From JANOBD01 sp031411495 (GTDB taxonomy: Bacteria; Planctomycetota; Phycisphaerae; Tepidisphaerales; Tepidisphaeraceae), in the NCBI GenBank assembly GCA_031411495.1, contig JANOBD010000032.1, forward strand, positions 26,801-90,800: a stretch of 64,000 nt of DNA. The letters are read 5' to 3'. Position 1 is the stretch's first letter. Each line of letters begins with the position of its first letter. A program made the position numbers and the translations under genes. The notes below the pieces were generated by a model. That model was given only the letters and a program-made list of their open reading frames with translations. It ran no database searches and was not told the origin of the DNA. This document shows positions 1 to 8,779 of the stretch, one piece after another.

Positions 1-236
1 GGAGCAGAATTCAAACTCTTCCCTCGCGGAACGATCACTGCAATTTAACTCAATCACCCCGAATCAACATCCGACATCTAGAAACAGATCGCGGCGTGAA
101 CCGCGAGCGGGTGATTTGGCGTGTCGCGTGACACGAGAGAACACCGCTCGGCCGATTCATACGCCGCGAGGTCCATCAAGTCGTGCCGAAGCTGTGCGTC
201 GGCGATGCGACCGGGCCGCGTAGTCTGGGAGATGTC

Positions 237-1214
237 ATGAACTTGAAGACAGTTGTTCCGCTCGGAGCCGCAGTGGTGCTCGGTCTGGTCGCGGCGATCG
301 TCGCCCGCCAGCTCGTCTCGCACGGGCAGGCGTCTGTGGTCAATGGTTCTGCGGGGAACGTCGAGCTGACCGACATCGTGGTCGCCTCGCGTGACATTGC
401 CCCCGGCGACACGCTCGACGCCGAAGACCTTACGGTCGCGAAAGTCGAAACCAAGTTCGCGCCGGCGAACGCTTCGACGAACCCTTCGACGCTCTTTCAT
501 CGCGTGGCGAAGATCCAGATCCCCCAGGGGCAGATCGTTCACGAGCTGCTCCTGGCCGAAGCCGGCGTGAGCGGCGGCCTGCCCGGCGTGATCCGCCCGG
601 GTTACCGCGCGATGACCATCGAGGTGAACGAGTTCACCGGCGTTGCCGGCCTGCTCCAGCCCGGCAACCACATCGATGTGCTGGCGCGCTTCGCGGATGG
701 CGACAACGGCCAGACGACGCGCACTGTCGTCCAGAACGTGGAGATCATCGCCGTCGGCACCGACCTGACGACCAAAACGCCTTCGAGCAACGATCACAGC
801 GTGGTCGTTCCCGACCAGGCGCCGCAGAACAAGCAGTTCGCCAGGGCGATCACCGTGCTCGTCACGCCTGCCGACGCCGAGAAGCTCGACCTTGCCGCCG
901 CCAACCAGGCACGGCTCGCACTCCGCGCGTCGCTGGACCAGGACAAGGCCCAAGTGCAGGGTGCGACCCTGGCGTCGCTCCGCGGCGAGAGCGACAACGT
1001 CCCACAAAGCCGCGTCCGTACCGCGAGCCACTCCACCGGCGGCGACGAAGTCTTCACAACGACGCAGACGCCGACGTTCAAACCGCACAGCGATACGCAC
1101 ACGGTCACGATCGTTCGCGGCGGCGTGGTGTCGGAGATGGAAGTCGAGAAGTCGGCCGCTCCGCGAAGCCCGCAAGCTGGCGGAGGCGATCTGTTCGCGC
1201 CGTCGGCTCAATGA
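237..1214 (+). CDS. cpaB: Tad/Flp pilus assembly protein CpaB (SAF domain)
   Basis: Predicted 325-residue inner-membrane anchored periplasmic protein of the Tad (tight adherence) pilus machine; CpaB/RcpC proteins are thought to stabilise the secretin or gate its periplasmic side. One N-terminal membrane helix (about residues 8-26) is followed by a SAF-type domain with the typical 'ASRDIAPGDTL' entry and then an RcpC-like region including 'PGYRAMTIEVNEFTGVAGLL'. I chose ATG 237 because GGGAG lies 5 nt upstream; a longer in-frame form from 183 has no such site. The C-terminal ~100 residues are Ser/Thr/Pro-rich and probably disordered. First gene of a seven-gene colinear cluster; the next gene follows after 71 nt. 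Confidence 0.9.
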   Translation: MNLKTVVPLGAAVVLGLVAAIVARQLVSHGQASVVNGSAGNVELTDIVVASRDIAPGDTLDAEDLTVAKVETKFAPANASTNPSTLFHRVAKIQIPQGQIVHELLLAEAGVSGGLPGVIRPGYRAMTIEVNEFTGVAGLLQPGNHIDVLARFADGDNGQTTRTVVQNVEIIAVGTDLTTKTPSSNDHSVVVPDQAPQNKQFARAITVLVTPADAEKLDLAAANQARLALRASLDQDKAQVQGATLASLRGESDNVPQSRVRTASHSTGGDEVFTTTQTPTFKPHSDTHTVTIVRGGVVSEMEVEKSAAPRSPQAGGGDLFAPSAQ

Positions 1215-1285
1215 GCTCTGGTCCTGAAATGAAGAATCGGTTGTTCCGTGTCGCCGTTTCCGGCGACCAATCTAAGAGGTCGAAC

Positions 1286-3232
1286 ATGGATACGTTCTCG
1301 CCGGTTTCCGCCCGCCCGCTCTCGAATCGCCTTCGTCGCCTGGCCTTGGCCAGCTCGGCGGCCCTGATCGTAGTCACCACGTCGCTCACGCTATCCAATG
1401 CGAATGCGGCGAATGAAGCGAACGGGCAACCCACTTCGATTACGCCGGCCAGCGGCTCCTTCATGTCACCGCAAGCGGACGTGACGCTGGATACACAAGG
1501 CAGCGCCGGGAACTCGGCACCGCTCATTCAGATCACGCCGCCGAGTGCGTCGCCGGTCGTGAGCGTCGATCCGACGACTGAAGTCGCGTCCGGCGCGTTC
1601 GCACTGCGCGTGGCCTCAGCGCCGACGACCGCACCGACCACGCCGAAGGCCGCAACTCCGGTGCCGACGCAGCCACCGGCCAAAGTCGAAGCGAATGCCA
1701 CGCCGGCGTCAGTCCAGTGGACGCCGGGCGCGCAGGCCAAGATCGTCACCACCGGACTCAATCCCGCCGGCGGGCTGACGATCGACGTCAACCGCACGAG
1801 CGAACTCAAGGCCAACGTGCCGGTGAAGCGCATCAGCGTCGCCCAGCCCGAAATCGCGGACATCCAGGTCTTCACCGACAACCTCATTCTCGTCACCGCG
1901 AAAAAAGCCGGCAACACACAGGTGTTGATCTGGGATCAGAACAACCAGAGCCAGTCGATCGATGTGAACGTCGAGATCCCGCTGGACGCGCTCAAAGACC
2001 TGATCACCAAGCTCGCGCCGGGTTCGAATGTCGAAATCAGCATCGCCAACGGGACGATCGTCCTCCGCGGTCAGGCTCCCAACCTGACTGTCGCCAAGCA
2101 GATCGGCGACGTCGCAGGCTCGTTCGGCAAAGTCCAGAACTTTATCCAGGTCGCCGGCGGCCAGACCGTCGCCGTTCAGGTCCAGTTTGCCGAAGTGTCA
2201 CGCTCGGTGACCGACAGCCTAGGGGTGAACTGGGGCTTTTCCGACGGAACGGCGATCTTCGGATCGGCGCCCGGTGGCAATGGCCCGCTCGGCTTCCACG
2301 TCAACGACAAGGGTTTCATTGATGACCTGAACCTGGCGCAGAGCCCCGGCGTCGCCGACATGTTCGGGCGAATCGTCTCGGGTCGCGCCGTCTTCGGTTA
2401 CTTCATCAAGGCGCTGCGCGAGAACAACCTGCTTCGCGTGCTCCAGGAGCCGAACCTGACCACCACCAGCGGCGAGCCCGCGTCGTTCCTGGCCGGCGGA
2501 CAAGTCGCCGTGCCGGTGCCGACCGACAACGGAACGCTGGGCATCGAGTACAAGGAGTTCGGCATCCGCCTGCTCCTGACGCCGATCGTTCTGGGGAACG
2601 GGAAGATCCGGCTGATCATGGAGGCCGAATCGAGCGACCTGGATTACGCCAATGGCACGAAGATCGCGTCCGCCTCGGTTCCGGGCCTGCGTACCCGGCG
2701 CGTGCAGAGCAGCGTCGAAATCGGCGAAGGCCAGACCATGAGCGTCGCCGGCCTGCTCGACGATTCGGTCGTTGCCACGCGGCAGTCGATCCCTGGCCTG
2801 GGCGATCTGCCGGTGCTCGGTCAGCTCTTCCGCTCCACTCGTTATCAGCGCAAGGAGACCGAATTGGTGATCCTGATCACGCCGCGCTTGAGCGCACCGC
2901 TCAATCCGGACCAGATGACCGCTCTTCCGGGTCAGAACTGGCGCCATCCGAACGAGTTCGAGCAGATGGCGTTCGGCGACATGGGCGGTAGCGCTGAAGC
3001 CGATCCGACACGAGATGCGCTCAAGCCACCGAGCGAACGCGGCCTGAAGCCTGCCGATCGCGCCCCGCGCACCAACGGCAACCCGTTGGCCAGCGACAGC
3101 GACGCGGGCAAGGACGCTGTCGCCGCCAAACCCGAGGCACCGATGTTTATCGGCGTGCACGGATTCGCGCCGGCGGACGACACCGAAAACGATCCACAGC
3201 CTCAGTCCGATACAGCGTCGGTTCGTGATTAA
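1286..3232 (+). CDS. cpaC: Tad pilus outer-membrane secretin (CpaC/RcpA)
   Basis: 648 residues. It forms the outer-membrane ring through which the Flp pilus leaves. A signal peptide (about 1-40, ending near 'LSNANAA') is followed by a Thr/Pro/Ala linker, then a pilus-formation N-terminal domain (about 160-240, with 'RISVAQPEIADI') and a BON-like 'VEISIANGTIVLRGQ' segment. The secretin domain spans about 295-530 and ends in 'ETELVILITPRL'. An ORF opens at 1211 overlapping the cpaB stop, but ATG 1286 has AAGAGG about 6 nt upstream and gives a clean signal peptide, so I prefer it. The last ~100 residues are hydrophilic, Asp/Pro-rich and not part of the secretin fold. Confidence 0.92.
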   Translation: MDTFSPVSARPLSNRLRRLALASSAALIVVTTSLTLSNANAANEANGQPTSITPASGSFMSPQADVTLDTQGSAGNSAPLIQITPPSASPVVSVDPTTEVASGAFALRVASAPTTAPTTPKAATPVPTQPPAKVEANATPASVQWTPGAQAKIVTTGLNPAGGLTIDVNRTSELKANVPVKRISVAQPEIADIQVFTDNLILVTAKKAGNTQVLIWDQNNQSQSIDVNVEIPLDALKDLITKLAPGSNVEISIANGTIVLRGQAPNLTVAKQIGDVAGSFGKVQNFIQVAGGQTVAVQVQFAEVSRSVTDSLGVNWGFSDGTAIFGSAPGGNGPLGFHVNDKGFIDDLNLAQSPGVADMFGRIVSGRAVFGYFIKALRENNLLRVLQEPNLTTTSGEPASFLAGGQVAVPVPTDNGTLGIEYKEFGIRLLLTPIVLGNGKIRLIMEAESSDLDYANGTKIASASVPGLRTRRVQSSVEIGEGQTMSVAGLLDDSVVATRQSIPGLGDLPVLGQLFRSTRYQRKETELVILITPRLSAPLNPDQMTALPGQNWRHPNEFEQMAFGDMGGSAEADPTRDALKPPSERGLKPADRAPRTNGNPLASDSDAGKDAVAAKPEAPMFIGVHGFAPADDTENDPQPQSDTASVRD

Positions 3233-3298
3233 TCGTCAAAGTCACGTGGGATTTGCGACGAATAGTGATCAGGGAGAACTCCGTAAGGATAGCAAATC

Positions 3299-4438
3299 AT
3301 GTTCATTCAATTGACCAGTGTCATCGTTGATGCAGATGACAATAATCGTCACGAACTCGGTACGTTCCTCAACGGGCACGGCGTGAGTTCGGTTGCCGCC
3401 TACGCCAACACCGAGCAGCTCGCCGCTCACCTGGGCAAGTCTGATCGTCCTCAACTGGTTATCGTGAACCTCGACCCCGGCGCCAGCGACAACCTGGCCC
3501 ACATTGCGCCCCTGATCCGTCAGTATCCGGAAGTCACCTTCTTTGTGATGAGCCAGGTGCTCGATCCGAACCTGCTCATGGAAGCGATGCACGTCGGCGT
3601 GAAGGAGTTTATCCCGCTGCCGATCTCGGAAACAAAGTTCAAGACCGCCATCGAACGCCTGGCCAATGCCCACGGCATGAGCCACAAGGGCAAGATCATC
3701 AATGTCATCCCGACGATCGGCGGAGTCGGTTCGACAACAATCGCGTGCAACGTCGCCGCGTTACTTGCCCAGCGCAAAAAAACCGTGCTGCTCGATCTCG
3801 ACCTCGTTCGCGGCGGCGTCGCGAATTATTTCGACGCCCATCCGCGCTACACCATTGTCGACGTCGTCCAGTCCGGTGAAAACATTGACCGCCAGGTGCT
3901 CGATAACGCGCTCTTCTTCCACGAGAAGAGTGGACTTTCGATCCTGGCGCGGCCGGAACTCCCCGAGGACAGCCAGCGCGTCAACCAGGCCGGCCTGGTC
4001 CGACTGATGAATGTGCTCACGCGGATGTTCGACTACGTGGTGATCGATTCGACGATGAGCGTCGACCCGATCTATTCGATGGCGCTGAATCACGCCACGC
4101 TGAACCTGGTCATCATGCAACTCAACGTTCCCAGCGCGAAGAACGCGGAGCGTTTCGTCGGATCCCTGCGCCGCAGCGGAATCGAATCGAGCAAGATCAA
4201 GACGGTGGTGAATCGCTTCGTGAAGAAGGGATGGGACATCGAGCCGGCAGAAGTCGAGAAGACGCTCGGGCTCAAGCTCGAGTGGATGGTCCCTAACGAT
4301 TTCAAGAACGCGATCGCTGCGATCAACTACGGCGAGCCGGTGGTCATTCGTGCTCCGCGCAGCGAGATGAGCGTGAGCCTGACCGAGCTCGCCCAGTTCG
4401 TGCTCGCCGGTGACGGACGGGTCGCCAAGGCCGCTTGA
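3299..4438 (+). CDS. cpaE: Tad pilus localisation ATPase-like protein CpaE/TadZ
   Basis: 379 residues. The N-terminal ~115 residues resemble a CheY-like receiver (phosphorylatable-type Asp in 'VNLDPG'). The rest is a MinD/ParA-like domain beginning 'INVIPTIGGVGSTT'. In MinD/ParA the deviant Walker A is KGGxGKT; here both lysines are missing, as in many TadZ proteins, so the fold is expected to bind rather than efficiently hydrolyse nucleotide. TadZ proteins place the pilus machine at a cell pole. The gene sits between secretin and cpaF, in the conserved tad order. The N-terminal 'VDADDNN' lacks a full acidic pocket, so phosphotransfer is uncertain. Confidence 0.9.
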   Translation: MFIQLTSVIVDADDNNRHELGTFLNGHGVSSVAAYANTEQLAAHLGKSDRPQLVIVNLDPGASDNLAHIAPLIRQYPEVTFFVMSQVLDPNLLMEAMHVGVKEFIPLPISETKFKTAIERLANAHGMSHKGKIINVIPTIGGVGSTTIACNVAALLAQRKKTVLLDLDLVRGGVANYFDAHPRYTIVDVVQSGENIDRQVLDNALFFHEKSGLSILARPELPEDSQRVNQAGLVRLMNVLTRMFDYVVIDSTMSVDPIYSMALNHATLNLVIMQLNVPSAKNAERFVGSLRRSGIESSKIKTVVNRFVKKGWDIEPAEVEKTLGLKLEWMVPNDFKNAIAAINYGEPVVIRAPRSEMSVSLTELAQFVLAGDGRVAKAA

Positions 4439-4487
4439 GTCCGTTGATTTGAGTATTTCCACACGCTGTAAACCGGAGTAGTGAGAC

Positions 4488-6041
4488 ATGGGACTTTTCA
4501 CGCGAGCCGCTCCCCCGAGCCCGACCGATCCGAACGCAACAGCGAAACCGAAACCGGTCTCGGCAGTCGACTCGGCATTCATGGCGGAACAAGCCAAGAA
4601 GTCGCCGGGCGGCCTCTTCGGGGCGAACGCGCCCGTTGCCGATCCGAAACCGGCGTCCAAGCCAGGTGCGCCGACCGCAGAAGCGCCGGCACCCCCACCC
4701 CAGAGCGCGGCAGTGGTGCCGCCGCCGCGCGCATCCCTGGTCCAGCCAGCCCCGCCGAGCGAGCGACAGGTCTATCTGCAGGCGCTCAAAGTCAAACTCC
4801 ATCAGCAGCTGGTCGAGAAGCTCGACGTACAGAACCTGCGTTCGATGCAGCCGGATGTCGTACGTCGCGAAGTGCGCGAACTGGTCTCCGATCTTTGCGC
4901 CAATGAAAAGGGCCTGCTGAACAGCTCCGAACAGACGCGACTCATGGACGAGGTGCTCGACGAGACGTTCGGCCTCGGGCCGCTCGAGACGATTCTCAAG
5001 GACTCGACCGTCAGCGACATCATGGTGAACCGCTGGGATCGGATCTATGTCGAACGCAAGGGTCGCATCGAACTCACCGATGTCCGTTTCCGCGACAATC
5101 AGCACCTGCGGCAGATCATCGATCGCATCGTCGGGCTGGTGGGTCGACGCATCGATGAAACCCAGCCCATGTGCGATGCACGTCTCGCCGACGGCAGCCG
5201 CGTGAACGCGATCATCCCGCCACTCGCGCTGGATGGCCCGGCCATGTCGATTCGGCGTTTCGGAACGCGGCCGATGCAGCTGGAAGACCTGCTCCGCGCC
5301 GGCGCATTCCCAGCCGCCTTCATGGATTTCATGGCGGCCGCCGTTCAGGCGAGAGCCAACGTCATCATCTCCGGCGGCACTGGCTCGGGTAAGACCACGC
5401 TTTTGAACTGCCTGTCGCGCTATATCCCGACCGACGAACGCGTCATCACCATCGAAGACGCTGCAGAACTTCAACTCCAGCAGCCACACGTGGTTCGTCT
5501 GGAAACGCGGCCCGCCAATATCGAAGGCCGCGGCGAGATTACCGCTCGTGACCTGGTGAAAAACTGTCTGCGCATGCGTCCCGACCGCGTAATCATCGGC
5601 GAATGTCGTGCCGGCGAAACGCTGGACATGATGCAGGCGATGAACACCGGCCATGAAGGATCGATGACCACCGTTCACGCCAACACCACCCGCGACGCAA
5701 TGAATCGACTCGAAGTGCTCATTATGATGGCAGGCTTCGAAATCCCCACCAAGGCGATGCGCCAGATGGTCAGCAGTGCGGTCCACCTGGTCGTGCAGGC
5801 CAACCGCATGCCTGGCGGCAAACGCCGCGTCACGCGCATCACCGAGATCACCGGCATGGAAGGCGACGCCATGCAGATGCATGACATTTTCGGATTCGAA
5901 CAGACCGGCGTCGATCAACACGGCAACGCGGTAGGCCAGTTCTTCGCCACCGGCGTGCGGCCGCGCATCGTCGACCGGATCGAGAACCGCGGCGTTCGTC
6001 TTCCCGCGGACACATTTGAGAAGCGATATTTTGAAGCCTGA
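4488..6041 (+). CDS. cpaF: Tad pilus assembly ATPase CpaF/TadA
   Basis: 517 residues, secretion-superfamily hexameric ATPase powering Flp pilus assembly. A Pro/Ala-rich N-terminal region (about 1-85) is followed by the N1 helical domain ('VYLQALKVKLHQQLVEKL') and the catalytic core: Walker A 'SGGTGSGKTTLL' near residue 297, Walker B region 'RVIIGECRAGET' near 367, and a His box 'GHEGSMTTVHAN' near 388. These are the diagnostic features of TadA/VirB11-type ATPases and all appear intact. Start at 4488, preceded by a GGAG about 12 nt upstream ('accggagtagtgagac'). tadB begins 15 nt after the stop, consistent with one operon. Confidence 0.95.
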   Translation: MGLFTRAAPPSPTDPNATAKPKPVSAVDSAFMAEQAKKSPGGLFGANAPVADPKPASKPGAPTAEAPAPPPQSAAVVPPPRASLVQPAPPSERQVYLQALKVKLHQQLVEKLDVQNLRSMQPDVVRREVRELVSDLCANEKGLLNSSEQTRLMDEVLDETFGLGPLETILKDSTVSDIMVNRWDRIYVERKGRIELTDVRFRDNQHLRQIIDRIVGLVGRRIDETQPMCDARLADGSRVNAIIPPLALDGPAMSIRRFGTRPMQLEDLLRAGAFPAAFMDFMAAAVQARANVIISGGTGSGKTTLLNCLSRYIPTDERVITIEDAAELQLQQPHVVRLETRPANIEGRGEITARDLVKNCLRMRPDRVIIGECRAGETLDMMQAMNTGHEGSMTTVHANTTRDAMNRLEVLIMMAGFEIPTKAMRQMVSSAVHLVVQANRMPGGKRRVTRITEITGMEGDAMQMHDIFGFEQTGVDQHGNAVGQFFATGVRPRIVDRIENRGVRLPADTFEKRYFEA

Positions 6042-6055
6042 GAGTGAGGTCGCCC

Positions 6056-7015
6056 ATGCCAGACATCCTGGTTCCCATCCTCGTCGCGTTGAGCGTCGGC
6101 CTGGCCGTCTGGTCGATCACGCAGATCGTCATCGGATTCGTCAAGTCCGACCAGCGCAAGCTGAAGAAGCGCCTGGCCGGCCAGATGCGCGACAAATCGT
6201 CGAAGCAGAGCCAGAAGTCCGTTCGCGTCGACGAGGCCGAAGGATTCACCGCTAGGCTGCTCAAGCTCAAGACGTTCCGCAATCTCGATGCGCTGGTTCA
6301 GCTCTCGTTTCCTGAACTGGGCTTCCCCAAGTTCCTCGGGCTGATGGCCGCGATCACCTTCACCGCGTTCATCCTGACCCTCGCCGCAACGATGAATGCA
6401 ATCGTCTCCCTGGTGACGGCCACGCTCGGAGCATTCGCACCGGTCTTGTACCTGATGCGGCGAAAGATCAAGCGACAGAAGTTGCTGGACGACCAGCTTC
6501 CCGACGCAATGGACTTCCTCGGCCGCGCGCTCAAGGCCGGCAACTCGCTCTCGAGCGGCTTGCAGATGATGGGCGCCGAACTCCCGCAGCCCATCGCCGG
6601 CGAGTTCCAGCACGCCTACGACAATCACAGCCTCGGCCTTCCGATGGAAAAGTGCCTGAAGGACATGACGCTGCGCATCGACTCGACCGACTTTTCCTTC
6701 TTCGTCACGGCCGTGCTCATCCAGCGCCAGACCGGTGGCGATCTAAGTGAAGTACTCAAGAACATCAGCGGCATGATTCGTCAACGCGTACGCCTGCAGC
6801 AGCAGGTCAAGGCCAAGACGGCGGAAGGCCGATTCACCGGCTATCTGCTCACGGCGTTCCCGGCGGTCATCTTCGTCATCCTCTATTTCGTCAACCGGGA
6901 ATACGCGTCGCGGCTCACCGACACATCGACGGGCCTGAAACTGCTGGGGAGCGCGTTCGTCATGCAGGTGATGGGCCTGTTCCTGATCCGGAAACTCACG
7001 GTGGTCCGCGTCTGA
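6056..7015 (+). CDS. tadB: Tad pilus inner-membrane platform protein TadB
   Basis: 319 residues. One N-terminal helix (about 3-28), a basic cytoplasmic segment, a hydrophobic pair near residues 95-140, a GSPII_F-type cytoplasmic domain ('PDAMDFLGRALKAGNSLSSG', 'QRQTGGDLSEVLKNIS'), and two C-terminal helices. This is the TadB half of the inner-membrane platform that couples CpaF to pilin polymerisation. ATG 6056 has GAGG 6 nt upstream; a GTG at 6044 is an alternative four residues longer. It is followed by tadC after 26 nt. Confidence 0.92.
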   Translation: MPDILVPILVALSVGLAVWSITQIVIGFVKSDQRKLKKRLAGQMRDKSSKQSQKSVRVDEAEGFTARLLKLKTFRNLDALVQLSFPELGFPKFLGLMAAITFTAFILTLAATMNAIVSLVTATLGAFAPVLYLMRRKIKRQKLLDDQLPDAMDFLGRALKAGNSLSSGLQMMGAELPQPIAGEFQHAYDNHSLGLPMEKCLKDMTLRIDSTDFSFFVTAVLIQRQTGGDLSEVLKNISGMIRQRVRLQQQVKAKTAEGRFTGYLLTAFPAVIFVILYFVNREYASRLTDTSTGLKLLGSAFVMQVMGLFLIRKLTVVRV

Positions 7016-7041
7016 TCGTTCACCGCTCTCGAGGGTTTGTC

Positions 7042-7941
7042 ATGCTTGCAGAAAGCCTTTTTCTTACGAGTGTCTTCGGCAGCGTCGGCACGGTCGCGTG
7101 GGTCGCCATTGAGCGCCTCGCGAACCGCGACGAAGTACGAATCTCTGCGCGCCTCAACGACCAGACCCGTCGTGAATCCCGCAAGGCCGCCGAAAAGCAG
7201 CCGCCCAAGAGCCTGGTCAAGCGCCTGAGCTCGTTTGCGGGCAAAGTGTTCATGTCGGACGGCAACAGCCAGAAGGTCAGCGGACTGCGCGCGCGGCTCG
7301 CGATGGCGGGCATCTACGACCCCGCGGCCATTCGCTCGGTCATCGGATTCAAGTTCATCCTCATGATCGTCGGCGCCGGTATCGGCATAGGTTTCTTCGG
7401 AATGATGGGCGGAGCCTTCGGCGGGCTCATCGGTTACATGGGCCCGCAGATCTGGCTCGGCGCCAAGGTTAAAGAGAACCAGAAGTTCCTGAATCACGGC
7501 CTGCCGGATGCGCTGGATCTGATGGTCATCTGCGTCGAATCCGGTCTCACCGTCGACGGAACCATGCAGCGTGTCGGCGAAGAACTGGCGATGTCGCAAC
7601 CGGCCATCAGCCGCGAGTTCGGCATCTGCCACACCGAAACACGGCTCGGCGTCTCGCGTTCCCAGGCGTTTAAGAACCTGGCCACGCGGACCGGCAACGT
7701 CAACCTGCAGGGCCTGACCGCCATGCTCATCCAGGCCGATCGTTTCGGTACCAGCGTCGCGAACGCCTTGCGCGTCCAGGCCGAATCGATGCGGGACAAG
7801 CGCCAGTTCGCCGCGGAGGAAATGGCGGGCAAGGCGAGCGTGAAGATGAGCTTCCCGCTGGTGCTCTTCATCTTTCCCGCAACGTTCCTGGTGATGATGG
7901 GCCCAATGATCGTTCAATTTGTGCGAGACGGATTCCTCTGA
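7042..7941 (+). CDS. tadC: Tad pilus inner-membrane platform protein TadC
   Basis: 299 residues, second GSPII_F-domain platform protein. One N-terminal helix, a Gly-rich hydrophobic stretch near 105-140 ('GAGIGIGFFGMMGG'), the cytoplasmic F domain with 'LPDALDLMVICVESGLTVDG' and 'FGTSVANALRVQAESMRDKR', and a final membrane segment 'FPLVLFIFPATFLVMMGP'. This combination is the standard TadC pattern. GAGGG lies 6 nt before ATG 7042. It pairs with tadB and is followed after 53 nt by a small lipoprotein gene. Confidence 0.92.
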   Translation: MLAESLFLTSVFGSVGTVAWVAIERLANRDEVRISARLNDQTRRESRKAAEKQPPKSLVKRLSSFAGKVFMSDGNSQKVSGLRARLAMAGIYDPAAIRSVIGFKFILMIVGAGIGIGFFGMMGGAFGGLIGYMGPQIWLGAKVKENQKFLNHGLPDALDLMVICVESGLTVDGTMQRVGEELAMSQPAISREFGICHTETRLGVSRSQAFKNLATRTGNVNLQGLTAMLIQADRFGTSVANALRVQAESMRDKRQFAAEEMAGKASVKMSFPLVLFIFPATFLVMMGPMIVQFVRDGFL

Positions 7942-7994
7942 TCGTCACCGTTCGACGTCAATCTGTCCGATCTAAGAGACTGAGGTACGTAGTT

Positions 7995-8510
7995 ATGAAC
8001 AAAACGACAAAAATCGCGCTGCTGATCGCGGTGGGCATCATCCTGGTGGGTTGCAACAGCAACAAGGAGAAGACGGCATGGGAAGACCCGTTCTTCCCGC
8101 CGGACAAGGTACGACCGCCGTCGAAAGTCATCCAGGACCGCCAGGCCGCCGTCGGCGCCGCTGCGGATGCGATGCTCTTCGACATTCACTTCGACGGCGC
8201 CGAACTCAATTCGCTCGGCCAGCAGAAGCTGTCACTGATGGTCCAGGGGAAGCGGCCGACGGTTCCACTGAAGGTCTACCTCAACATGCCCAAGGACGCC
8301 GACGCCGGCCGCCAGGCGTCCGTGGAGAAGGCGCTCGAGGTTGCCGGCTTGCCGAAGGAACAATACGCCGTCGCATTCGGACCCAACCCGGCCGTGTTGA
8401 TGCCCGCCGAGGCCGGCATCCGCGCCTTGGCCCCGGCCGGGCCGGCCGCGAACGCTTCCGGCGTCGACATGAGCGGCAGCAGCACGAATACGGCCTCGGC
8501 CGAGAAGTAG
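7995..8510 (+). CDS. Tad-associated lipoprotein, function unknown
   Basis: 171 residues with a lipoprotein signal peptide: hydrophobic helix then lipobox 'LVGC' (Cys near residue 20). The mature part has a 'PFFPPDKVRPPSKVIQDRQA' opening, a central region predicted to be alpha/beta ('DIHFDGAELNSLGQQKLSLM'), and an Ala/Ser-rich tail. It resembles neither TadD (no TPR) nor a pilotin that I recognise. The phrase 'ADAMLFDIHFDGAELNSLGQ' has a faint OmpA-like flavour (folding back on a spacer), which would suit an envelope-tethered accessory of the pilus machine, but this is inference. It is the last gene before the hairpin at 8543. Confidence 0.75.
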   Translation: MNKTTKIALLIAVGIILVGCNSNKEKTAWEDPFFPPDKVRPPSKVIQDRQAAVGAAADAMLFDIHFDGAELNSLGQQKLSLMVQGKRPTVPLKVYLNMPKDADAGRQASVEKALEVAGLPKEQYAVAFGPNPAVLMPAEAGIRALAPAGPAANASGVDMSGSSTNTASAEK

Positions 8511-8542
8511 CCGGCCTCGTCTCGCACAACTCGATGGGATGA

Positions 8543-8570
8543 AATCACCGCGTGTCCGCACGCGGTGATT
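8543..8570 (+). terminator. hairpin closing the tad operon
   Basis: Perfect 12-bp stem (8543-8554 with 8559-8570) around loop TCCG, followed by TCTCC rather than a full T-run. It lies 33 nt after the lipoprotein stop. It also overlaps the first codons of the long form of the next ORF, which argues that the next gene starts downstream, at 8780. Confidence 0.7.
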
Positions 8571-8779
8571 CTCCAATGCGCCGGTCGTCTGCTTCCGCGA
8601 TCCGTGAGACTTCCAGCGGCAATTTCGGACTGCGGCTCACCGGTTACCGTATTCAACCCCGGTGCCCGTTGACCCAATTGCGCCTCGGCAAACTGTTGCA
8701 TCATCCATCCCCCGACGAATGTCGGTTGCCATCGACGAGCCGCCTGCGACAATCGCGGCTCCAACGTGGAGGTCTCAGC

